This document shows, one piece after another, positions 1-6,282 of a stretch of DNA of 13,432 nt. A program made the position numbers and the translations under genes. The notes beneath the pieces were generated by a model. It saw only the letters and a program-made list of their open reading frames with translations, had not been told where the DNA came from and made no database searches. The DNA is from Flemingiibacterium sp045600005 (GTDB lineage Bacteria; Bacillota; Clostridia; Oscillospirales; CAG-272), in assembly GCA_045600005.1 (NCBI GenBank), contig JAZRXB010000226.1, positions 1 through 13,432 of the forward strand, read 5' to 3'. Within the stretch, counting starts at the first letter, position 1. Each line of letters opens with the position of its first letter.

Positions 1-110
1 GTACAAATCTCGTCGGCATAGGAGGTACTATGCCTTCCGGGGTTTGTTTCGTCAGACGGGAAATCTGACGGCGCAATCGCACCATCAGAACTGTGCGGTA
101 ATGCCTTAAA
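1..110 (+). mobile_element. Partial MITE-like repeat element (right part, cut by window start)
   Basis: These 110 bases match 9531-9640 without gaps and differ at only four positions (6, 9, 54 and 84). The complete copy at 9460-9639 shows that this is the right-hand part of a roughly 180-bp element; its left end lies outside the window. It ends in the right terminal inverted repeat (about 89-109) and carries the 7-bp stem hairpin GGCATAG/CTATGCC (15-34) and a second hairpin over about 64-89. It sits only about 40 bases upstream of the lyase start codon, so it may affect that gene's expression. No transposase is encoded. Confidence 0.85.
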
Positions 111-150
111 CAATCGGCTATTGATTTCTGAAAGGAAAGGATGTGCTTTC

Positions 151-1995
151 ATGAAGCTGTTTACCTCTTATTACGATACCTTTGCGGGGAAGGTCCTCCC
201 GCAGGAACGCTTCGCGTTCGCGCCGGAGCTTGGCGCGGGTCTGCCCGGCGGCTCGCTCGCGCTCGACAAAATTTCGGATGAAGCCAGGCGCGACCTCATC
301 GGGCGCGCCGAAGCCTTCCTCGACGTCCCCTATCCGCAGGTCCTCGCCACGCTCGCCGCGCAGTTCGACCGCACGGGAAACCGCGCGATCTTTGAAAATC
401 CCTATCAGCAGCGCCGCCTGATGGCGCTCGTCTTCGCGCTCGCCGAAGCCTTGGAGAAAAAAGGACGCTTCGCCGACCGGCTGATGGACGGCGTGTGGCT
501 GATCTGCGACGAATCCGACTGGGTGATCTCGGCGCATATGCCGCACGGCAGGCTCCTCAACCCGTGGTTCGGGGACGACCATCCCTACATCGATCTGTTC
601 TCCGCCGAGACCGGCGCGACGCTCGCCTTCATCGACCGAATCGCCGGAGATATCCTCGATTCCCTCACGCCCCTTCTGCGCGAACGCATCCGCTTCTGTC
701 TCGAAAAGCGGATCATCCGCCCCTTCCTCGCCAACGATATGTACTGGATGGGCTTCGACGGACGCACGGTCAACAACTGGAACCCGTGGATCCTGTCGAA
801 CGTGCTGATCGTGACCGCCGCCGTCGAGGACGACACCTCGGTGCGCGAAGCGGTCGTCAATCGCGCCGTGAAGTCGCTCGACTGCTTCGTCAACGGCTAC
901 GATACCGACGGCGGCTGCGACGAAGGTCCGAGCTACTGGGGCGCGGCGGGAGGTTCGCTGTTCGACTGTCTCGAGCTGTTATGGGACATGACCGGCGGGC
1001 AGTTCGACCTGTTCGGAAGCGAGCTTGTCCGGCGCATGGGCGAATACGAGGCGGATTTCCACATCAGTGGGGATTATTACATCGACTTTGCCGACTGCCC
1101 GCCGCATCTTCATCCGGATCACCGCATGATCGCGCGCTTCGGCCGCCGCGTCGGGTCGGACCGGCTGTTCCGCTTCGGCGCGCATTACTGCGCCGGGGAG
1201 CCGAACCGGATGGACGGTCACTGGCACCTTTACCGCACGCTCAAGGACCTGTTTGAAGTCCTCCCGACCGACGCGCCGTATGCGCCTTCGACCTCCGTCT
1301 GGTACGACGGCATCGGAGTCATGAGCGAGCGCGAGCAGCCGGTCGACGACAAGGGCTTCTTCCTCGCCGTCAAGGGCGGACACAACGCCGAGAGCCACAA
1401 TCACAACGACGTCGGAAGCTTCATCGTCTACTCGGACGGCGAGCCGCTTCTCGTCGACGCGGGCGTCGGCGCTTACACGGCAAAGACCTTCAGCGGCGCA
1501 CGCTACACGATCTGGTCGATGCGTTCCGATCACCACAATCTGCCGACCGTCAACGGCTTCACGCAGAAGGCGGGACGCGCCTTTGCCGCGAAAAACGCCG
1601 TGCGGGACGTTTCGTCCCATTCCCTGACGCTCGACATCGCCGACGCCTATCCGAAGGAAGCGGGACTGATCTCTCTGACCCGCCGCGCATCGCTGGAAAA
1701 CGGCGTCGTCGCCGTGTCCGACCGCATCACGCTCGCGTCGTCCGGCGAAGCCGTCTTCACGCTGATGTGCGCCGACGAGCCGACCGTCCGCGACGCGCAC
1801 ACGCTCGTCTTCCCGGACGGCAGTATCCTTGAAACCTCCGCCAACCTGACCGCTTCGATCGACCGCGCCTTCAACATGGACGCGGAAGACGATTCCATCC
1901 GCCGCCGCTGGGGTCGGACGCTCACCCGCGTACTCTTAAAAACATCGCCCTTCGTCTCCGACACGTTCGCCCTGACCATCCGCCATGGGGCTTGA
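151..1995 (+). CDS. Heparinase II/III-like polysaccharide lyase family protein
   Basis: A 614-residue protein of the heparinase II/III-like type, which cleaves uronic-acid polysaccharides by beta-elimination. The N-terminal two thirds looks like the alpha/alpha toroid, with NNWNPW (208-213) and DGGCDEGPSYW (253-263, Tyr262 a catalytic candidate). The C-terminal part looks like the beta-sandwich domain and opens with the family signature SHNHNDVGSF (415-424), where the His/Asn/Asp residues bind metal or substrate in known members. ATG 151 is chosen because AAAGGAAAGG lies about 10 bases before it; an in-frame TTG at 121 has no such site. No signal peptide is visible, so it is probably cytoplasmic and acts on imported oligosaccharides. 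The exact substrate cannot be read from sequence. A PAP2 gene follows after 25 bases, probably in the same transcript. No convincing promoter is seen in 111-150. Confidence 0.88.
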   Translation: MKLFTSYYDTFAGKVLPQERFAFAPELGAGLPGGSLALDKISDEARRDLIGRAEAFLDVPYPQVLATLAAQFDRTGNRAIFENPYQQRRLMALVFALAEALEKKGRFADRLMDGVWLICDESDWVISAHMPHGRLLNPWFGDDHPYIDLFSAETGATLAFIDRIAGDILDSLTPLLRERIRFCLEKRIIRPFLANDMYWMGFDGRTVNNWNPWILSNVLIVTAAVEDDTSVREAVVNRAVKSLDCFVNGYDTDGGCDEGPSYWGAAGGSLFDCLELLWDMTGGQFDLFGSELVRRMGEYEADFHISGDYYIDFADCPPHLHPDHRMIARFGRRVGSDRLFRFGAHYCAGEPNRMDGHWHLYRTLKDLFEVLPTDAPYAPSTSVWYDGIGVMSEREQPVDDKGFFLAVKGGHNAESHNHNDVGSFIVYSDGEPLLVDAGVGAYTAKTFSGARYTIWSMRSDHHNLPTVNGFTQKAGRAFAAKNAVRDVSSHSLTLDIADAYPKEAGLISLTRRASLENGVVAVSDRITLASSGEAVFTLMCADEPTVRDAHTLVFPDGSILETSANLTASIDRAFNMDAEDDSIRRRWGRTLTRVLLKTSPFVSDTFALTIRHGA

Positions 1996-2020
1996 CCGTT
2001 TGATTTAAGGAAAATTACAA

Positions 2021-2707
2021 ATGAAAAAAAGCACCCTTCACAGCTTTATCCTCACCGCAGTTCTCTTTCTCGCATTTCTCCTGTTCACCGCCGCCGTCCT
2101 GACCGTCGACGTGCAGCCCATCGGACCGGAAGGCTCGCCGGTCGGCTTCGCAAAGCTGAACGGCTGGTTCCGCGACACGGTAAAGGTCAATCTGACGCTT
2201 TATAAACTGACCGATCATCTCGGCTGTCTCGCCCTGCTCGTGGCGGCGGGCTTCGGCTGTCTCGGACTTTACCAGCTCGTGAAGCAGAAAAGTCTCCTCG
2301 GCGTGAACTACCGCATCCTTCTGCTCGGCGTGTTCTACGTGATCGTCCTCTGCTTCTACGTTTTCTTCGAGATCGCGGTGGTCAACTTCCGCCCGGTCAT
2401 TCTCGAAGAAGGGCTGGAAGCGTCCTACCCGTCGTCGCACACCGTGCTGGGCGTCTGCATCATGCTGACGGCGATGATGGAATTCCGCTACCTGTTCTGG
2501 AAAAAGAAAGCGCTCTGCGATCTCCTCGATGTGGTATGCTGGGTCCTCTGCGCGGCGATCGTGCTGGGACGGCTGATCTCCGGCGTTCACTGGCTGACCG
2601 ACATCATGGGCGGTATGCTGCTTTCGGCGTCTCTCGTGCTGCTGTACCGTTCCGCCGTCCTGCTCGTGAGCGACAGGATCCATGAATTCATGGAGAAAAA
2701 GTGCTGA
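2021..2707 (+). CDS. PAP2-family membrane phosphatase
   Basis: A 228-residue, very hydrophobic protein with about five or six membrane segments, of the PAP2 (type 2 phosphatidic acid phosphatase) superfamily, which dephosphorylates lipid phosphates or undecaprenyl pyrophosphate. Motif C2 is clear as YPSSH (136-140), and motif C3 is GRLISGVHWLTD (183-194), giving Arg184, His190 (the usual phosphohistidine nucleophile in the family is in this motif) and Asp194. Motif C1 is degenerate: the usual KxxxxxxRP reads ExxxxxxRP (Glu117, Arg124, Pro125). The start follows TAAGGAAAATTACAA, an AGGA ribosome site. It lies 25 bases after the lyase gene and is followed directly by a strong terminator, so the two probably form a two-gene operon. 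The physiological substrate is unknown. Confidence 0.88.
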   Translation: MKKSTLHSFILTAVLFLAFLLFTAAVLTVDVQPIGPEGSPVGFAKLNGWFRDTVKVNLTLYKLTDHLGCLALLVAAGFGCLGLYQLVKQKSLLGVNYRILLLGVFYVIVLCFYVFFEIAVVNFRPVILEEGLEASYPSSHTVLGVCIMLTAMMEFRYLFWKKKALCDLLDVVCWVLCAAIVLGRLISGVHWLTDIMGGMLLSASLVLLYRSAVLLVSDRIHEFMEKKC

Positions 2708-2715
2708 CTGAAACG

Positions 2716-2746
2716 AAACCGACCCGCCTGAAGCGGGTCGGTTTTT
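2716..2746 (+). terminator. Rho-independent terminator after the PAP2 gene
   Basis: A perfect 12-bp stem, AAACCGACCCGC (2716-2727) with its complement (2733-2744), loop CTGAA, running into a five-T tract (2742-2746). It starts nine bases after the PAP2 stop codon and ends the plus-strand transcription unit. Confidence 0.95.
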
Positions 2747-2751
2747 CTTAT

Positions 2752-2857
2752 GGTTCCTTCTGAAAGTCTGCGGGTTCGGCTTTTCCCGGTTTCCTCTGAA
2801 AAACGCCGGGACGGGGTTTCACGGTTTCCTCCGATAATCCACAGGTTCGTGTAAAAC
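2752..2857. repeat. Three degenerate ~35-bp tandem repeats in the intergenic gap
   Basis: Three units start at 2752, 2788 and 2823, each opening with GGTTyCyTCyG (GGTTCCTTCTG, GGTTTCCTCTG, GGTTTCCTCCG) and spaced 36 and 35 bases apart. The first two stay similar along their length and the third diverges in its middle. They lie between the PAP2 terminator and the end of spoIIR, where no gene is seen. The role is unknown. Confidence 0.4.
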
Positions 2858-2871
2858 AGGATGCGTTACCC

Positions 2872-2894
2872 GCCGGTTTGCATTTCTTCCCGGC
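2872..2894. other. Weak hairpin downstream of spoIIR
   Basis: GCCGG (2872-2876) pairs with CCGGC (2890-2894) around a 13-base loop, a few bases past the spoIIR stop on the minus strand. On the minus strand it lacks a good U-tract; on the plus strand TTTT follows. It may be a weak spoIIR terminator. Confidence 0.3.
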
Positions 2895-2905
2895 TTTTCT
2901 GCGCC

Positions 2906-3559
2906 TTATTTTCCGAACATCTCCTCAAACCATTCGAGCAGCCGGAACCGGACGGCGATATCCGGTCCGCTTCCGGTGATCAGCCTGATCTGACGCGGCG
3001 TCAGACCGGCCGCCAGCAGCTTTTCTCCCGTCCCGTCGGTCAGGACTTCACCCTCCGCCTTTTCGGAAAGCGCCGCCGCCGTGCAGAGCTGCGGGAACAG
3101 GATGCACCACCAGTTGTGTCCCGCCGCGTCCCCGATCATCACCCGAAGCGAATCGTAGCTTCCCGCCGGAAGCGCGAAGCCCGCGTAGGTCCGGGTCGGA
3201 TAACGCTCGCGCGTCAGCGTCACCCGCACGGCTTCTTCGCTGCCGCGTGAGCGCAGAACGCTCTCCGCCGTTTCCCGGAAGCCGTCGAGATTCGCTTCAA
3301 GAGCGCACTTTGCGTCGCAGAGCGCCGTCACCCCGTCGGTCAGACGCGCGGCTTCGGCAAGGACCGCGTCGCGGACCGCCAGCTTGTCCGCCTGATCGGC
3401 CTCGGAATCGGAGTTGGCCAGCACGTGAAGACGGATCACGCGGTCGTAGAGCGCCGCGTCCTCCGCGTCGGGCGCGGCGGCGCAGAACGGCAGGAACAGC
3501 GCCGTCAAAATCGAAAAGGTCAGAAAAAACACGCCGAGCCGGTCGGTTTCCCGTTTCAT
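2906..3559 (-). CDS. spoIIR: Stage II sporulation protein R (SpoIIR)
   Basis: A 217-residue protein matching SpoIIR, the signal made in the forespore under sigma-F and secreted into the intermembrane space, where it triggers SpoIIGA to process pro-sigma-E in the mother cell. After an N-terminal hydrophobic signal segment (about residues 10-28, FFLTFSILTALFLPFCAAA) come the family blocks RLHVLANSDSEADQADKLAVRD, then YPTRTYAGFALPAGSYDSLRV, then AGHNWWCILFPQLC, and a C-terminal RLLEWFEEMF. ATG 3559 is chosen over the longer in-frame ATG at 3622 because AGGAGGGG sits about 6 bases before it and because a candidate promoter at 3591-3620 would lie inside the longer reading frame. The gene stands alone, apart from the CDF operon upstream. 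Length fits the family. Confidence 0.95.
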   Translation of the reverse strand: MKRETDRLGVFFLTFSILTALFLPFCAAAPDAEDAALYDRVIRLHVLANSDSEADQADKLAVRDAVLAEAARLTDGVTALCDAKCALEANLDGFRETAESVLRSRGSEEAVRVTLTRERYPTRTYAGFALPAGSYDSLRVMIGDAAGHNWWCILFPQLCTAAALSEKAEGEVLTDGTGEKLLAAGLTPRQIRLITGSGPDIAVRFRLLEWFEEMFGK

Positions 3560-3590
3560 GAAAATCCCCTCCTGTCGGAATCGGTACGGT

Positions 3591-3620
3591 AAGTATCGAC
3601 CGTGCAGAGGGGATTTATTC
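3591..3620 (-). promoter_or_regulatory. Candidate sigma-F promoter of spoIIR
   Basis: Read on the minus strand: GAATA (3620-3616), a spacer of exactly 15 bases, then GTCGATACTT (3600-3591). The Bacillus sigma-F consensus is GywTA, 15 bases, GgnrAnAnTw. The -10 fits at all strongly conserved positions except the second G; the -35 differs at one. The predicted start would be about 7 bases on, giving a leader of roughly 25 bases that contains the spoIIR ribosome site. Confidence 0.6.
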
Positions 3621-3682
3621 ATTTATCGGAACGGACAGGGCTCAGATGAGAGACGCCGTTCTTCCATGCGCGCCGTTTTCGC

Positions 3683-3701
3683 ACGAAACCCGAGGTTTCG
3701 T
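3683..3701 (-). terminator. Hairpin after the CDF gene
   Basis: ACGAAACC (3683-3690) and GGTTTCGT (3694-3701) form a perfect 8-bp stem with a 3-base loop, 14 bases past the end of the CDF coding region on the minus strand. There is no U-tract, so it may be an inefficient terminator or a 3'-end stabiliser; it separates the CDF operon from spoIIR. Confidence 0.45.
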
Positions 3702-3714
3702 ATGAATCCGCGTT

Positions 3715-4917
3715 TTACCGCACCTCTCCCCGCGTTTCGGACAGATACCCGCGGTCGCACGTGACCACCGCGTTGTACCGCGCGTCGAGCGCATGGATGC
3801 GTCCGGTCAGAAGCTCCGAGATCGTCCGGTCGGACAGCAGACAGCCGGAGGGGACCGTCACGTCGAAGATCAGATTCGTATAGGTGCGTCCGCGCACCAG
3901 CCGGAAGTCGTGCATCCGGAGCGCCGAGCCGCATTCGTCCGACAGCGCGGCGGTCAGCTCCGTGACCCTGCCGCGCAGCTCGTTCGTCTCCGCGTCCGAT
4001 ATGACGACCGGGTCGAGGTGGATGACCAGCCGGATGTTCAGCTCGCGCAGGAAATCGAACTCGATGTTGTCGATGATGTCGTGGCTTTCGAGAAGGTCGC
4101 GTTCGGCGGAGACCTCCGCGTGGACCGACGCGAAGCGGCGGTCGGGACCGTAATTATGCACCATCAGATCGTGATAGCCGAGAATGCCGTCGTAGGACAG
4201 CAGTTTTTCACCGATCTTTCGGATCAGCGCCGGGTCTGGCGCCGCGCCGAGCAGCGGATTCGCCGTCTCGACCACCAGCTTCACGCCCGACACGAGGATG
4301 AACGCCGCCACCGCCGCGCCGAGATAGCCGTCGAGGTTCACGTCGAACGCCATCGAAACGACCGCGCCGAGCAGTACCGCCGCCGTCGAGATCACGTCGT
4401 TCCGGCTGTCCGCCGCGGCGGCGGTCAGCGCCGTCGAGCCGATGTACCGCCCGACCGTCCGGTAGAAGCGGCTCTGCCAGAGCTTGACGAGGATCGAAAG
4501 GATCAGGACGACCGGTCCGACCGGCGTGTACACCGTCACGTCGCCGTCGAAAATGCTTTTCACCGAGTCGATGAGAAAATGTCCGCCGAGAAACGCGATG
4601 AGCATCGCCACCGAAAGCCCGGTCAGGTATTCGATGCGCTCGTGACCGTAGGGGTGTTCCTCGTCGGCGGGTCTTCCGGCGAGCTTAAATCCGACCAGCG
4701 TCAGGACCGACGAGCCCGCGTCGCCGAGATTGTTCACCGCGTCGGCGGTCACGGAAATGCTATGCGTCAGCACGCCGAGAACGACCTTCGCAAGCGCGAG
4801 AGCCAGATTCGACACGATGCCGACGACGCCCGCCGCCGACGCGCACTTTTCCCGCACACGCGGGTCGGACGGGTCGGAAACGTCCTTCACAAACAGTTTT
4901 AACAGAAAGAGGTTCAT
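3715..4917 (-). CDS. Cation diffusion facilitator (CDF) metal exporter
   Basis: A 400-residue inner-membrane proton/metal antiporter of the CDF family, which exports divalent cations. About six membrane segments lie in residues 27-220, followed by a long cytoplasmic domain (about 225-400) holding the usual ferredoxin-like dimerisation fold and an extra C-terminal stretch. The metal site can be read by analogy with YiiP: TM2 has Asn62 and Asp66 (in TADAVNNLGD), TM5 has Asp170 and Asp174 (ADSRND). Absence of His in TM5 argues against a classical zinc exporter; DxxxD in TM5 is typical of manganese-type CDFs, so Mn or Fe is the better guess. The start follows AAGGAGA by five bases. It is the last gene of the likely murD operon, 76 bases after the PLP enzyme gene. 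Confidence 0.92.
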   Translation of the reverse strand: MNLFLLKLFVKDVSDPSDPRVREKCASAAGVVGIVSNLALALAKVVLGVLTHSISVTADAVNNLGDAGSSVLTLVGFKLAGRPADEEHPYGHERIEYLTGLSVAMLIAFLGGHFLIDSVKSIFDGDVTVYTPVGPVVLILSILVKLWQSRFYRTVGRYIGSTALTAAAADSRNDVISTAAVLLGAVVSMAFDVNLDGYLGAAVAAFILVSGVKLVVETANPLLGAAPDPALIRKIGEKLLSYDGILGYHDLMVHNYGPDRRFASVHAEVSAERDLLESHDIIDNIEFDFLRELNIRLVIHLDPVVISDAETNELRGRVTELTAALSDECGSALRMHDFRLVRGRTYTNLIFDVTVPSGCLLSDRTISELLTGRIHALDARYNAVVTCDRGYLSETRGEVR

Positions 4918-4949
4918 ATCGTCTCCTTTTCATCACAGGGGGAACGGCA

Positions 4950-4987
4950 GGCATCCTTTCTGTCAAAAGTCCGGTCGGACGGATGCC
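4950..4987 (-). other. Intercistronic hairpin between PLP enzyme and CDF genes
   Basis: On the minus strand GGCATCC (4987-4981) pairs with GGATGCC (4956-4950), enclosing an inner GTCC/GGAC stem (4980-4977 with 4972-4969) and a TTTTGACAGAAA stretch. It occupies most of the 76-base gap between the two genes and could be an attenuator or a processing or stability element. It is too small for a known manganese riboswitch. Confidence 0.4.
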
Positions 4988-4993
4988 GTCGGG

Positions 4994-6238
4994 TCAGTTC
5001 AGTCCGAGGACCTTTTTCGCGGCAGAGAGAATGCCGAGCTTGCCGCTCTCGTAGGTCAGTCCGCCCTGCATATAGACTGTGTAGGGCGCGCGCATCGGTC
5101 CGTCCGCCGACAGCTCGATGGATGCGCCCTGCGTGAAGGTCCCCGCCGCCATGATCACTTCGTCCTGATAGCCCGGCATCGCCCACGGTTCGGGCGACAC
5201 GTAGGCGTCGACCGGCGAGCCGCTCTGAATGCCCTGACAGAACGCGATCAGCTTTTCGGGAGAACCGAGACGGACGGTCTGGATGATATCCGCGCGCCGC
5301 TCGTTCCAGCGCGGGAACACGTCGCAGCCGAGCGCTTCAAAGAGATACGCGGCGAAGTGCATCGTCTTCATCGCCTGTGCGACGACGTGCGGCGCGAAGA
5401 AGAAGCCCATCATCATGCTGCGGTTCTGTCCGAGCGTGCAGCCGCATTCGAGTCCCACGCCGACCGAGGTCAGCCGGTAGCTGGCAAGCTCGACCGCGCG
5501 CGCGCAGCCCGCGATGTATCCGCCCGATTCGGCGATGCCGCCGCCCGGATTCTTGATGAGCGAGCCCATGATGAGATCCGCGCCGACCGCTGTCGGCTCG
5601 CGCGTCTCAGTGAATTCGCCATAGCAGTTGTCGACGATCACGTAAGCGTCCGAGCGCGCCTTGACGTACTTCACCACCTCGCCGATCTGTTCGACCGTGA
5701 GCGTCGGGCGGGTCATGTAGCCCTTCGAGCGCTGTAAGAAGACGGCCTTCACGCGCTTTCCGTGCTCGTCGAGCTTTTTCCCGACGCCGTCGAAGTCGAT
5801 CCCCGCTTCGCAGAGCGGGACCTCGTCGTAGGAAACGCCGTAGTCGGCGAGCGAGCCGTTGCCCGGTGTGCCGGAAAGCCCGATGACCTGCTCCAGCGTG
5901 TCGTAGGGCTTGCCGGTCACAGACAGCAGCACATCGCCCGGACGGAGCAGTCCGTAGAGCGCGATGGAGATCGCCTGCGTGCCGTTGACGATGCTGTGGC
6001 GGACGAACGCGGCCTCTGCGCCGAACACATCGGCGTAGATCTTATCGAGCGTTTCCCTGCCCTTGTCGTCGTAGCCGTAGCCGGTCGTACCGTCGAAGCA
6101 GGCCGCGTCGAGACGGAATTTCCGGAACGAGTCCATGACCCGTTCGGTGTTTTCAAACGCGGTCTCGTCGATCTCGGCGAAGATCCCGGCAAGCTCGCGT
6201 TCGGCTTTCCTTGTCAGTTCTTTCAGATCAGGTGTCAT
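4994..6238 (-). CDS. PLP-dependent methionine gamma-lyase-like / 'aluminium resistance' family protein
   Basis: A 414-residue PLP fold-type I enzyme of the Firmicutes family annotated as aluminium resistance protein or methionine gamma-lyase-like (YnbB type). Visible landmarks are the N-terminal FDGTTGYGYDDKGRETLD region (48-65), HSIVNGTQAISIALYGLLRPGD (81-102), Asp203 in IVDNCYGEF that would contact the PLP pyridine nitrogen, and the probable Schiff-base Lys229 in DLIMGSLIKNPGGG. The C-terminal ASIELSADGPMR block is also typical. By fold it should act on sulfur amino acids, but the true substrate of this family is not established as far as I know, and a direct role in aluminium resistance is doubtful. 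It follows murD by 44 bases in the same orientation. The ribosome site is AGAAAGG, 8 bases before the ATG. Confidence 0.9.
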   Translation of the reverse strand: MTPDLKELTRKAERELAGIFAEIDETAFENTERVMDSFRKFRLDAACFDGTTGYGYDDKGRETLDKIYADVFGAEAAFVRHSIVNGTQAISIALYGLLRPGDVLLSVTGKPYDTLEQVIGLSGTPGNGSLADYGVSYDEVPLCEAGIDFDGVGKKLDEHGKRVKAVFLQRSKGYMTRPTLTVEQIGEVVKYVKARSDAYVIVDNCYGEFTETREPTAVGADLIMGSLIKNPGGGIAESGGYIAGCARAVELASYRLTSVGVGLECGCTLGQNRSMMMGFFFAPHVVAQAMKTMHFAAYLFEALGCDVFPRWNERRADIIQTVRLGSPEKLIAFCQGIQSGSPVDAYVSPEPWAMPGYQDEVIMAAGTFTQGASIELSADGPMRAPYTVYMQGGLTYESGKLGILSAAKKVLGLN

Positions 6239-6282
6239 TTATTTGACCTTTCTTTCATGAAAACCGGAGGTTTCGGTTAATT

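Noticed and set aside
979..1800. A 273-codon minus-strand frame inside the lyase gene
   Set aside because: Antisense shadow of the heparinase-like gene.
2015..2683. A 222-codon minus-strand frame opposite the PAP2 gene
   Set aside because: His/Glu/Gln-rich composition reflecting the complement of a membrane protein; no ribosome site or family motif.
3793..4902. A 369-codon plus-strand open frame opposite the CDF gene
   Set aside because: Arg/Asp/Val-rich composition typical of a GC-rich antisense frame, no ribosome site, and the opposite strand encodes a clear CDF protein.
4918..4993. Manganese (yybP-ykoY) riboswitch before the CDF gene
   Set aside because: The gap is only 76 bases and I do not see the conserved riboswitch core, only a nested hairpin.
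4730..5737. A 335-codon plus-strand frame spanning two minus-strand genes
   Set aside because: Low-complexity antisense frame overlapping two recognised genes and the gap between them.
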